From Toxoplasma gondii ME49 (lineage: Eukaryota > Apicomplexa > Conoidasida > Eucoccidiorida > Sarcocystidae): 64,000 nt of DNA. This document shows, one piece after another, positions 1-12,263 of the stretch. Under the pieces are notes generated by a model. That model searched no databases, had not been told where the DNA came from, and was given only the letters and a program-made list of their open reading frames with translations. Both the position numbers and the translations under genes were made by a program. The stretch spans positions 4,968,529 through 5,032,528 of the forward strand of contig NC_031480.1 in the NCBI RefSeq assembly GCF_000006565.2, given 5' to 3'. Positions within the stretch are counted from its first letter, which is position 1, and every line of letters starts with the position of its first letter.

Positions 1-2361
1 TGTGTATCAGCACGCTTGTCTAAGCCTCAAGCTTGTGCTCTCACGTAATTTTTGTCTCACACTTCACCTCTTTGGAGCACACTGCGTGTCTCACCCTGGT
101 TAAACACATAGGCGTGACATGTGCCGAACAACACGGGCGCAACGGATAACAACAAGGGATTGTTACCAAAAGATACGGCTTTCCAATTACCCTTCTCGTT
201 TTGTCACAAGTCCCGAGTCGGGGCTGCATGCACGAATACGACACTCTGCCAACCAGAGTTCGTTTTTGAACACACAGGAGGTGAATAATAGTGGCATGTG
301 CTTCGTGCTTCTAGGACGCTTGCGTTAGACAGAAATATCATCTACCACAAGTAGCGATTTGTTGCCTGAAAACCTTACGCAGCAGCGACGCACACTAGTG
401 TAGATGCTGTCACCGCAAGGGCTAAGTTGCATCAACTTACATGCTGTTGGACCCACGCAAGTGTAACTGTGGTGAGGTTTGGATTCATCATGCAGCAAAC
501 AAAGGATAATTTGCTCCCTTATAAACACGAACAATCCCGCCGGAACATAGCGTCAGCTCTTGTCGTTCGAGTTGTTTCAGCGTTCACATCGATTTATTGT
601 AGACTACGTGTTCTACAACAAAATGTGAACACGTGGAGGCCCACGTAGGAGACAAGACACGCGTTTGTGAAAAGCAGCCTATAATGCATTCAGCGAGCTT
701 AGTATCAGCCATGACAGCACATTGCTACTGTGTAGCCTGTGGACAGCACCAACAACAGGGCCGGTGCATGCTGTGACGAGTATAGCTTTCGGAGAAGGTT
801 GAGCTGGTGTTCATGCGAGCTGCTTTTCGTCATTCTCCTCTGTTGAACGACCGCACGTCTCCCGTATGTACCGTTACACGGGGCATCCGCATGTCAGAGT
901 TTGCCGTGGTGTTCACAACACTTCCTCCGCCAACATCCGATTTACTGCCTCCGTGGTTTCTTCTAGCACGTCACACACCCAACTCTAACATCCACAATCG
1001 GTGCAGGAAACGCGCGGAAGTCCACAGGCGTTACCAATCTCCCACTCTTCCACCAGCCGACACCGTCGCAGCCTTTGAGGACTTCGTAGACGTTCAGGAT
1101 CATGAGATAGCACCTTGTACACTCGAGGCAGTTATCTGGCAACACGGTGCAGGTGAGACTCTCAAAAATACTCTATCGCACGGAACATTAATCCAGTGAG
1201 TGCTTCTATGCATCCGAAATCTGCTTGCACACAGCAACAGGAAATACGAAAACGAGATGCTGCTGGAAAGAGATCCGATTCCTGCACAAACTTCTTGGGC
1301 ACTCAACACAGTGCACGAGCACCTCGACTGGTCAGGAGGTGGTAGTCCCTTCTTGATTCAGTGCTATCTGCCGTGAATCATACTGAACATAGAAAAGTTG
1401 CGACTCTCAAGAGACACCAGTGTTCCCATGTGTTTCAAGGGTCGCTATCTTTGCATCCTATCGCTCCCGTCAGACGCTTCAGACTTCCGCGAATTTTAAA
1501 GTCGACGCTCCTCACCATTTCCGGCACGCCGGATGCAATGATTGCTCTTTGGTTGTGCTACTCCGTTTCACACTTTCTCGTCCATTGCCTTCGGTTGACT
1601 CGAGCCACGTGCTGCGCTGCGACCCAGGTTAGGTAGGCTGGTCGCTGGACACGTCAAAATGCAGATGGTATTAGCTGCCACTTGTTGCTTTTCGGAAGCA
1701 GAGGCGCTTCGCTTCTCCAAAACCGCATCGCATCCTATAACTACTATGCGTAAGTTTTTAGGTGGTGCCCTGGCTGCACGGGCGTCGCTGGTCTTGCGAC
1801 AGCGCTATGAGAAACATCGCAACTGCAAAGGCAGACCCTAAAACTTCGTTGTCCTCCCTCTCTCGTGGCGGTCGCGTCGCCAGCTTTGCTAGCTGACAGA
1901 AGCTGACGTCCGGGACGTGTTGCGCTCCCGAGTTGACGTTTGCCCAGTGAAGCAATCGGGCTACACATGGAGGATGAAAAGCTAAGAAATTTTATTTCCT
2001 CGTGAAGCGTACCGTGTGTCCGTGCGGGTGTATTCTTCATCGCCTGCCGGTGAATCCTGTTGAAAAATCGTCTACTGGCGATGTTCGTGTCACTCAAAAA
2101 AAGGCTGGCCATTTCACCGCTGTGGTCGGGAACTCGATTCGGAGGACCTGGAGGAAATTGTGACGAGCAAAGAGCCAAGCGGAGCAGTAGTGGTCGTTCA
2201 CCAGTATATGCACCCGAGGTGACGGCAGTATCACTCCCGCTGCTGGCATCAGGTGTCTGCCAGTCTCCCCGGAGCTCCATTCGCTATTCGCGGGATCACT
2301 CATGTATCACGGTGAAGTCGGGGTGCGATTTGGATCGGAAACATATAAATCAACCGTAAAG
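1..2361. other. Left-end stretch without a convincing gene
   Basis: Only short open frames occur on both strands. The longest plus frame (807-1199, 130 codons) and minus frame (1744-2280, 178 codons) show no motif, no clear start context and no sustained codon bias. Long TA microsatellites, common further right, are absent. The stretch could hold untranslated exons or spacer. Confidence 0.4.
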
Positions 2362-2916
2362 ATGGCCGTATCAGGTTCAACTGCGTCTTCAGTGGGAGGT
2401 GTTCGGTCGGTACAGGGAGCGACTTCACTGCCACCCTCTCCAACTGATAGAGGCCTAACGCCAACGGGGTGCATAAGTGCAGTGGTCACCCCACGTTCTA
2501 GGCGTTCATCGACGGTCGACTACCCGTCCCTGGCACCAAACCAGGAAAATGGTTTACCGTTTTTTCCTTCGGCAGCATGGAGCGGACAAGGATCGATCCC
2601 GGGTCCAAGTTTTTCCCCTCATCGCCCAGTGTATGTGATGGATCCACCGCGAGTCGGCAAAGTCAGATGGAAAAACAAGACATCACAGCCCGATATCCTT
2701 ACTAGAAAAGGCCCTATGACACTAGAAACCTTTTCAAGTCGTGGCGACTTTTTTCTCCTGCTGCCTCCTCTGCTTCCTCACCCAGGAGTACCGCTGGATG
2801 CAAATGGAGCCTTTGATTTACGCACTTTTATGTTGTCACAGGGCAGCAATGCAGCTCGCCCCTTACATGAGGCGACTGATGGAGACGGTTGGGGACCACC
2901 GATGTACGAACGTTAA
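2362..2916 (+). CDS. Possible small Ser/Pro-rich hypothetical protein
   Basis: This is an uninterrupted frame of 184 codons when started at the ATG at 2362, which sits in a favourable purine-rich context (AAAGATGG). An upstream in-frame ATG at 2302 is also available. The product is rich in Ser, Pro and Gly, has no transmembrane segment, and is not recognised. It may be the last exon of a longer gene or a chance frame; a competing minus-strand frame at 1744-2280 overlaps its upstream side but does not enter it. No function is proposed. Confidence 0.35.
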   Translation: MAVSGSTASSVGGVRSVQGATSLPPSPTDRGLTPTGCISAVVTPRSRRSSTVDYPSLAPNQENGLPFFPSAAWSGQGSIPGPSFSPHRPVYVMDPPRVGKVRWKNKTSQPDILTRKGPMTLETFSSRGDFFLLLPPLLPHPGVPLDANGAFDLRTFMLSQGSNAARPLHEATDGDGWGPPMYER

Positions 2917-4654
2917 GTAGTGGCAAACTTTTGTTTGGAGTTTGGTGACCAACGGCCCTTTGCATCGACCGCCGCTGTTACCAGGAGCAGCTGGGGTGTT
3001 TCACAGGTGGGCGCTATCGTCTTTTTCCTGCTGGTGGTGCATCGTTGACTTGAAAGTCGTGTTTTTATTCATGCAGGGTTTCTGCATCACCAGAATCGTT
3101 TCTGCAGTTGCATCGCGTGTGCAGTGTGACCTCACTGAATCGCATGCATCAGCAGCTGTGCACCCGTGCCTATGGGCGGTGAGACTTCTCAGCGTCAAAA
3201 GACGCCTTCAGAACCGGAGCCGCTACTGGGTGTTCCTTGTCAGGAAATTTCGTCAGCGTATTTTCGTCTATACCGCAACTGAACGCAGCAGTGATTATTG
3301 AGGTGCTATAATATAAGCGCTAAAGTGTCGCTCAAGCTTCCCCATTCCGTTCATCAACCTAAAGATTTCTTTTTGATCATGGACATGGGGAATGAAAATT
3401 GGCTAACTGAGCGCCACGTGGCTTCGCAAGACGTCGTACGGATGACAAGCAATTCCATGCAGCGCAGTCCTTTGCTCATATTTTGTGAGACACGTGTGAA
3501 GTCGGTAAACGAACATGATTATACCAACACAAGGAGTACAGTCTTAGAAGAGAAGTGACTGGTTTTAGTGTGCCATATTTTCACGCTGGTGAATAATTGA
3601 CAGGACAGACGAAGCACGAAGTCGATTCACAGGTCAGGGCTACTATATATGGACAGTTCGGAGGCACGGTCCGCGCAGAGTTCACCCTTTGCATACGCCC
3701 AAAGACAGTACTCCATCTCACAAAAGGTTATCTGAGCAAAGATAACAGACCCATAGGTTCAAGCGTCGTGATGGAGCCGCTTGCTCTGCGGGGGGGAATT
3801 CGATGATGTGTTCACATTGGTATAACTCAAATCGAATAAACAGAGACACGTCACCACCCATCTCTCGAAAATGTGTACGCCGTGTGCATGGCAGCAGGGT
3901 TATCTTATCCGCGGTATTGTATCCTTTCAGATTGTTTTTCTGAAGGCGGTGGTGCTTAAGGCCACACGCAACGCAGATACCACTTGACGCTATGGCGGAG
4001 AGCCACCTCACTCCATAGTGATCTTCTTGGAATTGTTAGTTAAAAGAACAAGTGTTGGCACAGCATCTCCCGGCAAAGGGGGAAGGGTGACGGACGTCCG
4101 GTCTACTGAGCACAGCCTGTGTTACACCTGGCAGCACGGAAAAAGGCAATAAGTACTCCTACTGACGCAACGTACAAATTAAGGTACGCGCGTTACATCA
4201 CCTCTGTGCGTGTCGGTGCACTCCGATTCGCGCCATGAAGAATTCTAAGATTACAGACAATCTAGAGTCTGAGTTTGCCTAGAAAGATCACGTTGTGCAA
4301 TCGAGCGAGACAGCACGCGACCGTGCGACGGAAGGTTGTTCATCACGCAGATAAAACTGACCGATGAATACGAACCTCGTTACACACAGTGAACCCATGA
4401 TACAGAGGGCGGCGAATAAAAATGACGCAAACCCAGCCCCGAGGAACTTGTGGAAGCAGAGGAAAGCGCGTCTCTACAGAGACAGTTCGCCGTCACAATC
4501 TGGTCTAGCGCCAGATTCCTTCTCACTTTGTCTCGCCTCCTGGAGTAGGGTTCCACCCCGTCGCCGATCAGAGAACAGCCTGGAAGGATTGGCTGCGGTG
4601 ACTCGAGTTCGTGCCTTGCCAGTGAACCAAGCAGACGCTAAAACCGGCGCCCTT
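2917..4654. other. Spacer between possible gene and coiled-coil gene
   Basis: No frame longer than about 120 codons shows coding character. The right side probably contains the 3' untranslated region and poly(A) site of the minus-strand gene ending at 4655. Confidence 0.4.
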
Positions 4655-7600
4655 TCACTCTTTCACGTTGACAACGACGTACAAAGTGTATCCTCTGGGA
4701 CTGGCGTCTAGGCGGTCCCGCAGCACTCGAGCGATGGCAGTGGTGGTGTACTTGGCGAGGTCATCGAACCCGTTTTTGAGATCCGCTTTCACGACATCGT
4801 GTGTGCTGTCCTTTACAACAGGGACGTTTCTCAGGGCGGGACCCCTTTCGTTTTTTCTGTTTGGTGGACTGACGTGCTTCTCCATGTAAGACATCGACAC
4901 CTTTAGCACCTCCGGCCGCCAGAACCGCTTGGCCACGCCGCTTGATGTTATCGTGGCGCCGCATGTGGGCGCCCGTTGCCCCGGCTTGCCTCTACGTTCT
5001 TCGTCGAGCGTTGAGTTGCCTCTTAAATCTTCGAGAATCGTCGACAGCGTCCTCGCCAACAACGCATCGTTGGGGAACACGACTACTTGAGGGGTTAGTG
5101 CAGTCAGCTGCATCGACAGGATGGTGAAGGCATGCTGGAAAAACGGCTCTCCCTGGCGACACGGCGGCATCGCAATCTTCAGCTTCCCGCCGGGAGCCCC
5201 CTTTCCGCCTACCACGACGCTGATTTCGATGTCGTCGCCAGGCAAAACCACTTTCGAAGCAAGATGTTTCTTCTGGTTGCGGGTGAACACCTTGGCTAGC
5301 TCATCCAGGAACCGGAGCTGCTGCTTGAACTGCTCAAAGTGGAAGTAAGCTCCCAGACTCGGCGCCTTGACGTGCTGCAGTAGTCGCCGCGCCGTGGCGA
5401 TTCGGCTCTTCGTCTGCGCCAACGACGGCTGCGGTTTCACGTCTCCAGCAGCCTCGCCAAGGTAGGCGACGAGCAAGTACGTGTTTTTTTCGAGCGCCTC
5501 AGTCAGGAGCCCGAGTTTCTCGTGGATCGTCTTCTCCAGCTTCTCGCCGAACTGGTCGACGCGAGCGAGACTGAAGCGGCTCTCCTTCGCGTAGTCAAAA
5601 TGCAGCGGCTGGAGGTACGGAACGGTGTAGGCCTCCGCGAGAAGGCCGTCGACTCGCACGACGGCGTAGTGCTGGAAAACGGGTCCGCTGCGCTGGCGCT
5701 CGCGCAGCCACTCGGCCGCCACAGTCGCAATCACCTGTTCGTCGGGCAGAATCAGTTCGGCGATCTGCACCTCAGACTGCCGCTTCTCGTCCCCCCCCTT
5801 CTTGTCCTCGGACCCCGCCCAGCCCGGAGGTCCAAGATTCAGCGACGCGAAGAGAGCACGTGCACTGCCGAGCCCACCAAACAGCTTCCCTCCCGACTCC
5901 CGTGTCGGCGGACTCGAGGTCGACGGCTGCGGGACGGTGTGAATGAAAATCGGAATCACGGTCTTCCCCGGCAACAGTTGCTTCACTAGGTGGCTCATCA
6001 CGCTGCACACTTTTTCAATTTTGCTGCTCGAAAAGTAGCTGCTCAAGTCGATGTAAGTCGCGCCCTTCTCGCGGTGCGCCCCCGCCCCCGGAAACGCCGA
6101 CGGCTCCAGGAACTCGCGCTGAATATTCTGGACAATGTCTTGCAACATGTTCTCTTCCAGGTGGAGGTTCTGCAGAAACTCGCGAAGACGCTTCGTCGCC
6201 TCCGCAGTGATGCGCTGCTCAGACGCCCCCAACTGATTCAGACGCTCTTGCACCAAATCCTCCAACTCGTGACGAGCTGAAATCAAACGCGTGTCGATGT
6301 CGCTGACCTCCACGTCCATACGCCGGCGCATCTCAAAGTACAGCTGCGCACCAAACACACGACGCGAGCTGCAAAACCATCGGGGATGCATTCTTGAAAA
6401 AAACGAGGCGAGATGATAAACACACACAGATGTCTCTTCTCCATCTATACGGATCTCGAAGTCCTTGTCATCTTTGACTCTCGAATTGCGAAAGCAAACG
6501 CAGAAGCCTCGTTTTATCGCTTCTCGACATCCAGGTATGCTCCTCAGGTTCCTTGTACCTATTTACACACTGCTCGAAGCAGCTCCTCACTTGCAGACAA
6601 AGGCGCTACACCAAAGTAGCCGTACACAACCCATGCAGGCATACGGAACTACACATCCATATATATATATATACATATATGTATACATATGTATATGTAT
6701 ATATATGTGCCTGGTTGTGGAGAGGTGGATATCTTGGCATCTGCTCTATTCGAGGGACATTGTTCTCGACTTTTTCTTTCGCAGTTTCTTTACCCGAGTG
6801 AGGTCGTCGACCTTAGCGCTGCACGTGTCGATTTGTTGCATGACGCTCGAGGCCTCCGTATGGAAGTTTTTCTCGGCCGCGACGCGAATCTCAGTCAACC
6901 GATTACGGAGGTCTTGTAAATGTCTGTAGACGACGCCACTGGGAGGCTGGAGCTGTTCGTCCAGCTGGTCCTCGACGAGTGACAAGCCGCGGATGAATTC
7001 GGCTGAAAACAAACGAAACTCCCCAAAGTGCAGAGCTTTAAATGTATGAAAGCGCATAACTTGCAACAAATGCTCCTAAAACCAAACGCCAGATGTCAGA
7101 CGACAACTACCGCACCAGAAGCCGCATGTGATTCATGCACCTTCACACTTCAGTCGGCAAATATACGTGAGACCTTTTCTCGCATGATGTTGCGATCACC
7201 ACAGCCTCTTTTCCAGAAGACAAGCTGGGGGGACTCTGAAGTTGAAATGCGACTCGCATAGAGGCAGGCGCCTCAGGCAAAACTAGAAAACATCCACGCT
7301 ACACGACAGACAACATGGCTCAAGCGTCGCTGAGGATCGCTTAACCTGGCGAACAGCTGTGGCCTGCCTGGAGTCTCTCCCAACGAAAAAACAACCTGTT
7401 TAGATCCCAAACTCTCTACGCACAAAAAATACTTACAAATGACTCCCGCGCCTCTAGTTTTTTAGAGAGACACAAATATGTATCTCTACACGATTCAGTA
7501 TCTATGCATGCCACGCAGGTGGACGTCCGCGACCTCATACCTACGTGTATGAATCTACCTTCATGTGTGCATAATATATATACATGTACATATACATTAG

Positions 7601-8523
7601 TTAATATATATATATATATATATATATATCATCAGTGTATGGACATGCATATGGTGTCGCGGTTGCTTCAAAGGAAGGTGCTGGATTTTCTCCCCACAGT
7701 TTTTACCCGAGCGATTGTCAATCACACGCAGGGTCTCTTCTGTTTGGTCGTCGAAGGATTCGTTGAGACGTTGGATCTCCCCCTTGGCCTTGTTAACCTC
7801 CAAACGCAGGATATCGATTTGAGCGGTGAGTCGAGCGACATTCTCCATGAACCTGGAAACGCAAGGCAGAACGCATGTACCCGATATACAGTAACTCCGA
7901 AGGCAAAGACCTGAAACAGCCGGCAAGAGTGACATCCAGACTGATTCATGTCTTCGTTTTCCTCCTCTGCCTTATCGGCGCCGCGAAAACGAGCAAAAAA
8001 CACTTTCGCCTCTGCACACCTCAGACGAACGAGGGAGACCTTGCTGCTTGTCACCGAGATTGCTGCGTTCCTTGTTCGCCCTTTCTCCACTCTTTCGCGT
8101 GGAATGGAAAGTGGAGACAAGGCATGCTCTGGATTCGTTACATCTCTCTGTGACAGCTCCAAGCTGGGAAGTCGGCGCTCGTGAACTCCCCCGAAAAAGA
8201 CCGAGAATCTACTTGGATGCAGACTTGCGAGGTGGTGAAATAAAACGCCTTCCTTAAACGCACTGGCCTTCTCGCCGTGAGTCAGATTTCAGAGTCTCAG
8301 ACGAGTTCCCACAAAGTCGGAGTTGCGTGTAAAATGCATCTGCACACGTCTCCAGCATCAACTCTCCGGCTTTCCTCGCTCTCCTGGGGACCTTGGATGA
8401 CTCTCGACTTGCAACTAAAAAAGCCGTTGAAGACGCATATTTCAGGCATGAAATCCATTGAAGAGACGGCACCTTCGAAATATATTCACAAACTTACTGC
8501 GTGCACTCTACCCCTGTATGTAC

Positions 8524-8561
<38 letters not shown>

Positions 8562-9438
8562 GCATGCATGACAGAAAACAACGTCAACCACTAGCAGCGT
8601 ACAGTGAAGCCACAAAATGTCTTTTTTTGTGAGACTTCCTTGATCAGCTCTGCAGCCGAAGCACAGTCCCATGCGTCCTCAATGAATGGGTGATTGCTTG
8701 GGAGTCTAGTGTGACCTTCTACAGAGCCAACACTGTGGTAAAAGACTTTTTTCACAAGAAAATCCGTTAATAAACACGTATGTTCCTGTGTTGTCCCGGA
8801 GATTGATTTACGAACAGGTCGAACTTTTTTCTCCAAGAGAAGCACTTCGAGAAAAAACAATGTTAATGACTCGAGCTTCCAAGCAACCATGAATACCAGT
8901 GAAGTCCGGCTTTTCTCCCGAGATCTGGTGAGCAGGCACAGGCTCCAGTCTCCCCGAGAACTGACTTGTCTGTGAGGCTTCCAGCATGGATTCGCATCGA
9001 AGCCAGGCGATTCTTGATTTCTGCAGCCTCTGCCTCGTCGACATTCCATAGTCTGAGGCTCTCTCGGTCTTTGAAATCCTCACTCTCTCCTCCCGGGAGG
9101 GAACTGCTCGCTGCACTTTCCCCCGCCTTGGCGTTGTGTGCATCTTTCGTCGCAGATTTGTTTGAGACGGCGCTTGTTGAGTTGTCGCCGCCGCCGCTTC
9201 CAGTCTCTGCGGGGCCGACGGAAGTGGAGGCGCCAGGCGCGGCAGCAGTGCAGCGCAGCAGGGAAGGCCAAGACTGTTCGGGAAGACGGATCGACACGAG
9301 ACATACAGAGAGAGTAAGGTGAAAGAGGACGAAAAAGGTGGTTTTAAAGAGTAGTTTCCGCGCGGAAAACGCGTTGAGTTTGCGGGTGAGAAAAGCCCCC
9401 GCGGGCGAGCAGCCTGCCGAAAGGCCAGCAGGTGCCAT
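4655..9438 (-). CDS. Signal-anchor coiled-coil protein, uncharacterised
   Basis: I did not recognise the family. A phase-consistent five-exon model gives 878 residues: 9438-8966, 8383-8264, 7852-7707, 7002-6794 and 6343-4655. The start ATG at 9438 has a good context (CCAACATGG). Residues 1-30 are basic and hydroxylated, and a hydrophobic stretch lies at about 30-50, suggesting a signal anchor or organellar leader plus membrane segment. Residues about 135-400 are charged and heptad-like; the exon at 7852-7707 and the start of the last exon (containing LYFEMRRRMDVEV) look like continuous coiled coil. The large last exon encodes a globular-looking, lysine-rich C-terminal region ending in YVVVNVKE. 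The last three exons are well supported (acceptors TTTCCAG, TTTTCAG, GCGCAG; donors GGTAAAA, GGTAAAG). The exon at 8383-8264 and the donor of exon 1 (GTCAGT) are less certain. It is a single-pass membrane coiled-coil protein of unknown compartment. Confidence 0.6.
6659..6708. repeat. TA/TATACA microsatellite, last intron of coiled-coil gene
   Basis: Alternating TA with interspersed CA/GTA lies inside the intron 6793-6344, about 85 bases downstream of the donor. Confidence 0.85.
7571..7629. repeat. TA microsatellite in intron of coiled-coil gene
   Basis: Two TA tracts separated by TACATGTACATATACATTAG lie about 80 bases from the donor at 7706 in the intron 7706-7003. Confidence 0.85.
8521..8562. 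repeat. Compound (TA)n-(GA)n microsatellite
   Basis: A TA run switches abruptly to GA at about 8544. It lies in the intron 8965-8384 of the coiled-coil gene and is followed by a GCATGCATG word. Confidence 0.85.
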
Positions 9439-10473
9439 GTTGGACTTAGGACAGACGGGAACGGAGCTACGCTGGATGCCACTAAACGATCGGACTTAAC
9501 ATGGTGACCATGAAACACACAAGAGAACTGGAACTGAGAGCAAATTTCCGCCTTACGCCGTCGGGTCATGCTCCGAGAAAGACGCAGGAAGCCCGAGAGC
9601 GACAAGGGAACTCAGCAGAACCATGACGAGGAGCCCCGCTGACGAAGGCCGTCTCTCCGGGAAACCAGAGGCGAAAGGAGGCACGACAACGTTCGAAAGC
9701 TTCTCATGAGTCTTCCCTGGAATACCCTTGCGTTTAATCGCGTTACGGACGCAAAAGGACCTTCTCCATTATCGCGAGCACCGCAGGCGGTGGTCGTAAA
9801 TGCGCTCGACAGCCGTTTTCTGGGTGAGACGACGCGAAACCCGGGGGCTTTACTCAGATGAAAAGCACGAGATAACAATGAAATGACGCTCGAGAAAATC
9901 CCAGCATCTACTGAGGAACTCCGCTGCGAACATTTGCCTTTCTACCGAGCGACATCGACACCCAACTAGAGACGAGAGAGGCAGCGGTACCTGTGCCGGC
10001 ACACGGCCCTTCTCTCTGAAGAGAAAGCTGGATCTTCTAGTCTTTTTTCCTTGCTCGCGACAAATGCAGACAGAGAGGCGGCTGCCACGCAGTTTTTCCG
10101 GAGAAAGGGAAAGCGGACGCGATACGTTCTGCAGGAACGCATCGGCGGCACTACAAAAGCGACGTTACCTCGCGCATGCAAACAGCGGCGCTGGAGAGTA
10201 GAGAGACGAGAGAGCAGCCGAGATGTGCACCGAGATAAGATCCAGAGACGAAGAGGGTCGGGATTCAGAGACGCAGCACGCCCGTCTAGCGATTCCGAAA
10301 TTCGACAGGCACTGCGAAAAATGCGAATTTGGATCTCCCAGACTGCTTCGAGAAACAAGTCACGGGGTCGTGGAAGAACGCCACACCGAGAACCGACAGT
10401 GAACTAACCCGAAGCGGTTGTTGGCGCGAAAGGGCAGTGGCTCTATGAAGTGTACGGAGGAGATTCTGTTTTG
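9439..10473. other. Spacer upstream of the coiled-coil gene
   Basis: This should contain the promoter and 5' untranslated region of the gene starting at 9438 and the 3' end of the small gene ending at 10474. Minus frames such as 10358-9966 are open but lack motifs or splice support. Confidence 0.4.
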
Positions 10474-11446
10474 TCACGGAGAGAAGAGACTTGTGTCTGA
10501 GAAGGACATGCAGCTGAAGGAGCCTGCAACAAAAAAGAGACACTAATGGACGGCCTAGCCGTTCTGTGAGCACCCGACTGATGAAGGCACTAAAAGCACA
10601 GTTGACTTCCGGACGATCGACAAGACAGATCTGCCTCACGCTGATCCATGCTTTTCCACCCGGAAGCGTCTCCTGTTTTGTCACTGCGTTCGCCTAGGTA
10701 TTCCACTGCACTCCTCCGGGAAGACGAAGGGTTGCTTTCTAACTCGTGAATGTTTGTCGACGTCATCATCACAATGTTGCGACGCTCTTCGTACTGGAAC
10801 AGAGCCGTGATAGTATCTTTCTCTGGCATAAGATGCAGGACAAGCGACGGAACTTTTTCCTCTGAACAGCGAAATCTGCAACTGTAGGGCCATCCCAAGC
10901 TCCAACATCTACGGGACAACGCAGTCCTTTCGCCCCTCATCACAAAAACACCGAACATGTATAGCCACTTCGATCAGACACCCACCTTCAAGATCTATAC
11001 GAAGAGTCGAACTCATAGTATAAAAAACATGCAAAGATCCGACTTTGTTCCTCCTTCAACGTCACACTGATGTTCGACAAGGAAGGCGAGGAAGTTGGAA
11101 CAATCAAAGACTCTGAAAGACTTAACCCGTAGTCCAACTCTCGACTTTTATACCGCGGCACAAGAAGGTCTTTAATTCTTCGAGCCCAGGAACCCCTTTT
11201 CACGCTGTATCCAGGAACTGTAATCTCAGTTGTTGTTTGATTCATTTTCCGTACGGTGCCATTGGAAACGGGAGTGAAGCTGCTGTCGAAAAGAGATCCG
11301 GTCAAATGGCTCTTTTTGCTGCCACTCCACACCGTCCCCGACGGGTATTTGCAGTCCCGTTTTGCGGGATTAAAAGAAGTTCCATCGCCCTTCTGTCGTC
11401 CAACATTTCCGATTGTAGTGGTCAAACTATAGAGGACGTCGAGCAT
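10474..11446 (-). CDS. Uncertain three-exon hypothetical protein
   Basis: A phase-consistent model joins 11446-11001, 10875-10640 and 10523-10474 into 243 residues. The middle exon has the best coding look (segments SEEKVPSLVLHLMPEKDT and ALFQYEERRNIVMM) with an acceptor after TTGCAG and a strong donor GTGAGG. The first exon is Ser/Thr-rich with the weak donor GTATAG, and the last exon is short (acceptor after TTTTTTGTTGCAG, stop after SLFSP). No transmembrane segment or known domain was recognised. It sits between two larger minus-strand genes in the same orientation. It could instead belong to an extended neighbouring transcript. Confidence 0.35.
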
Positions 11447-12263
11447 TACTGATACATGCCTGGCACAGCCCGTGTTCGAGTTACTAAGCAAGTGCCACAC
11501 CGAAAAAATCCGATACGAGAATATTCCGTGAATCCGCTGACCAATTTACTCACTGCTCCTGTTACATGTCGACGCAGACCAGCATCAGCTGTCATCTTAC
11601 CGCTATGAGGCTCTCGTCAGTGACCTATAATTTGCTGCTCATTCGTCTGCATGCTGGTGTCCGTGACCGAGCACGACTCTCAAAAATCTCTGACATTTTC
11701 CTTTATACCTAAACATTTATATATGTCTGCATTCATAGGTAAGCAAGTATATCTATCTATATACATGATAATACCTTCCTCTCTTTGTGCTGGAGATCCG
11801 CATGCGGTAGATCGACAGCGACGCTCTGGTTTTCATTTGGTTCCACGTTTACCATTGACAAGAGCAGCAAACAAGTCCGGGTCTGTCAAAGTCTGTTGCG
11901 GACAAGTTCCCACCTGCCTCGCTGTTTGCATGAACCCTCCCGACAACAGCCTCTTTTCCACTGCCCGCACCCCCGCAGATTTACACACATACACACAACT
12001 CCAAACCAAAACATTCACATATACCTATAGATGCGCATTTCTACCTACCACAGACACATCCACATACAAATACATGTATATATATATATATATATGTATC
12101 TATATGCAGACGTATATATATAGTATCTATATCTATACATATGAATGTAGATACAGAATTGTTTGCATGGACTAGAGGAACCGCCGCAGCCCGCAGTTGG
12201 GCATTCCATTTCGCGCAGCATGTGAGACTGCTTTGCTTTCTTTGCCTACGTTTCTGGGCATGC
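11447..12263. other. Spacer downstream of the SUN gene
   Basis: No supported gene. It contains a TA/TATACA microsatellite at 12062-12142, immediately 3' of the SUN gene stop codon, probably in or near its 3' untranslated region. Confidence 0.5.
12062..12142. repeat. TA/TATC microsatellite 3' of SUN gene
   Basis: Alternating TA interrupted by GTATC and CAGACG lies about 120 bases beyond the SUN stop codon. Confidence 0.85.

Noticed and set aside
807..1199. Plus-strand frame of 130 codons at the left end
   Set aside because: Slight coding look in its second half, but no motif, no clear splice sites and no link to the frame at 2362.
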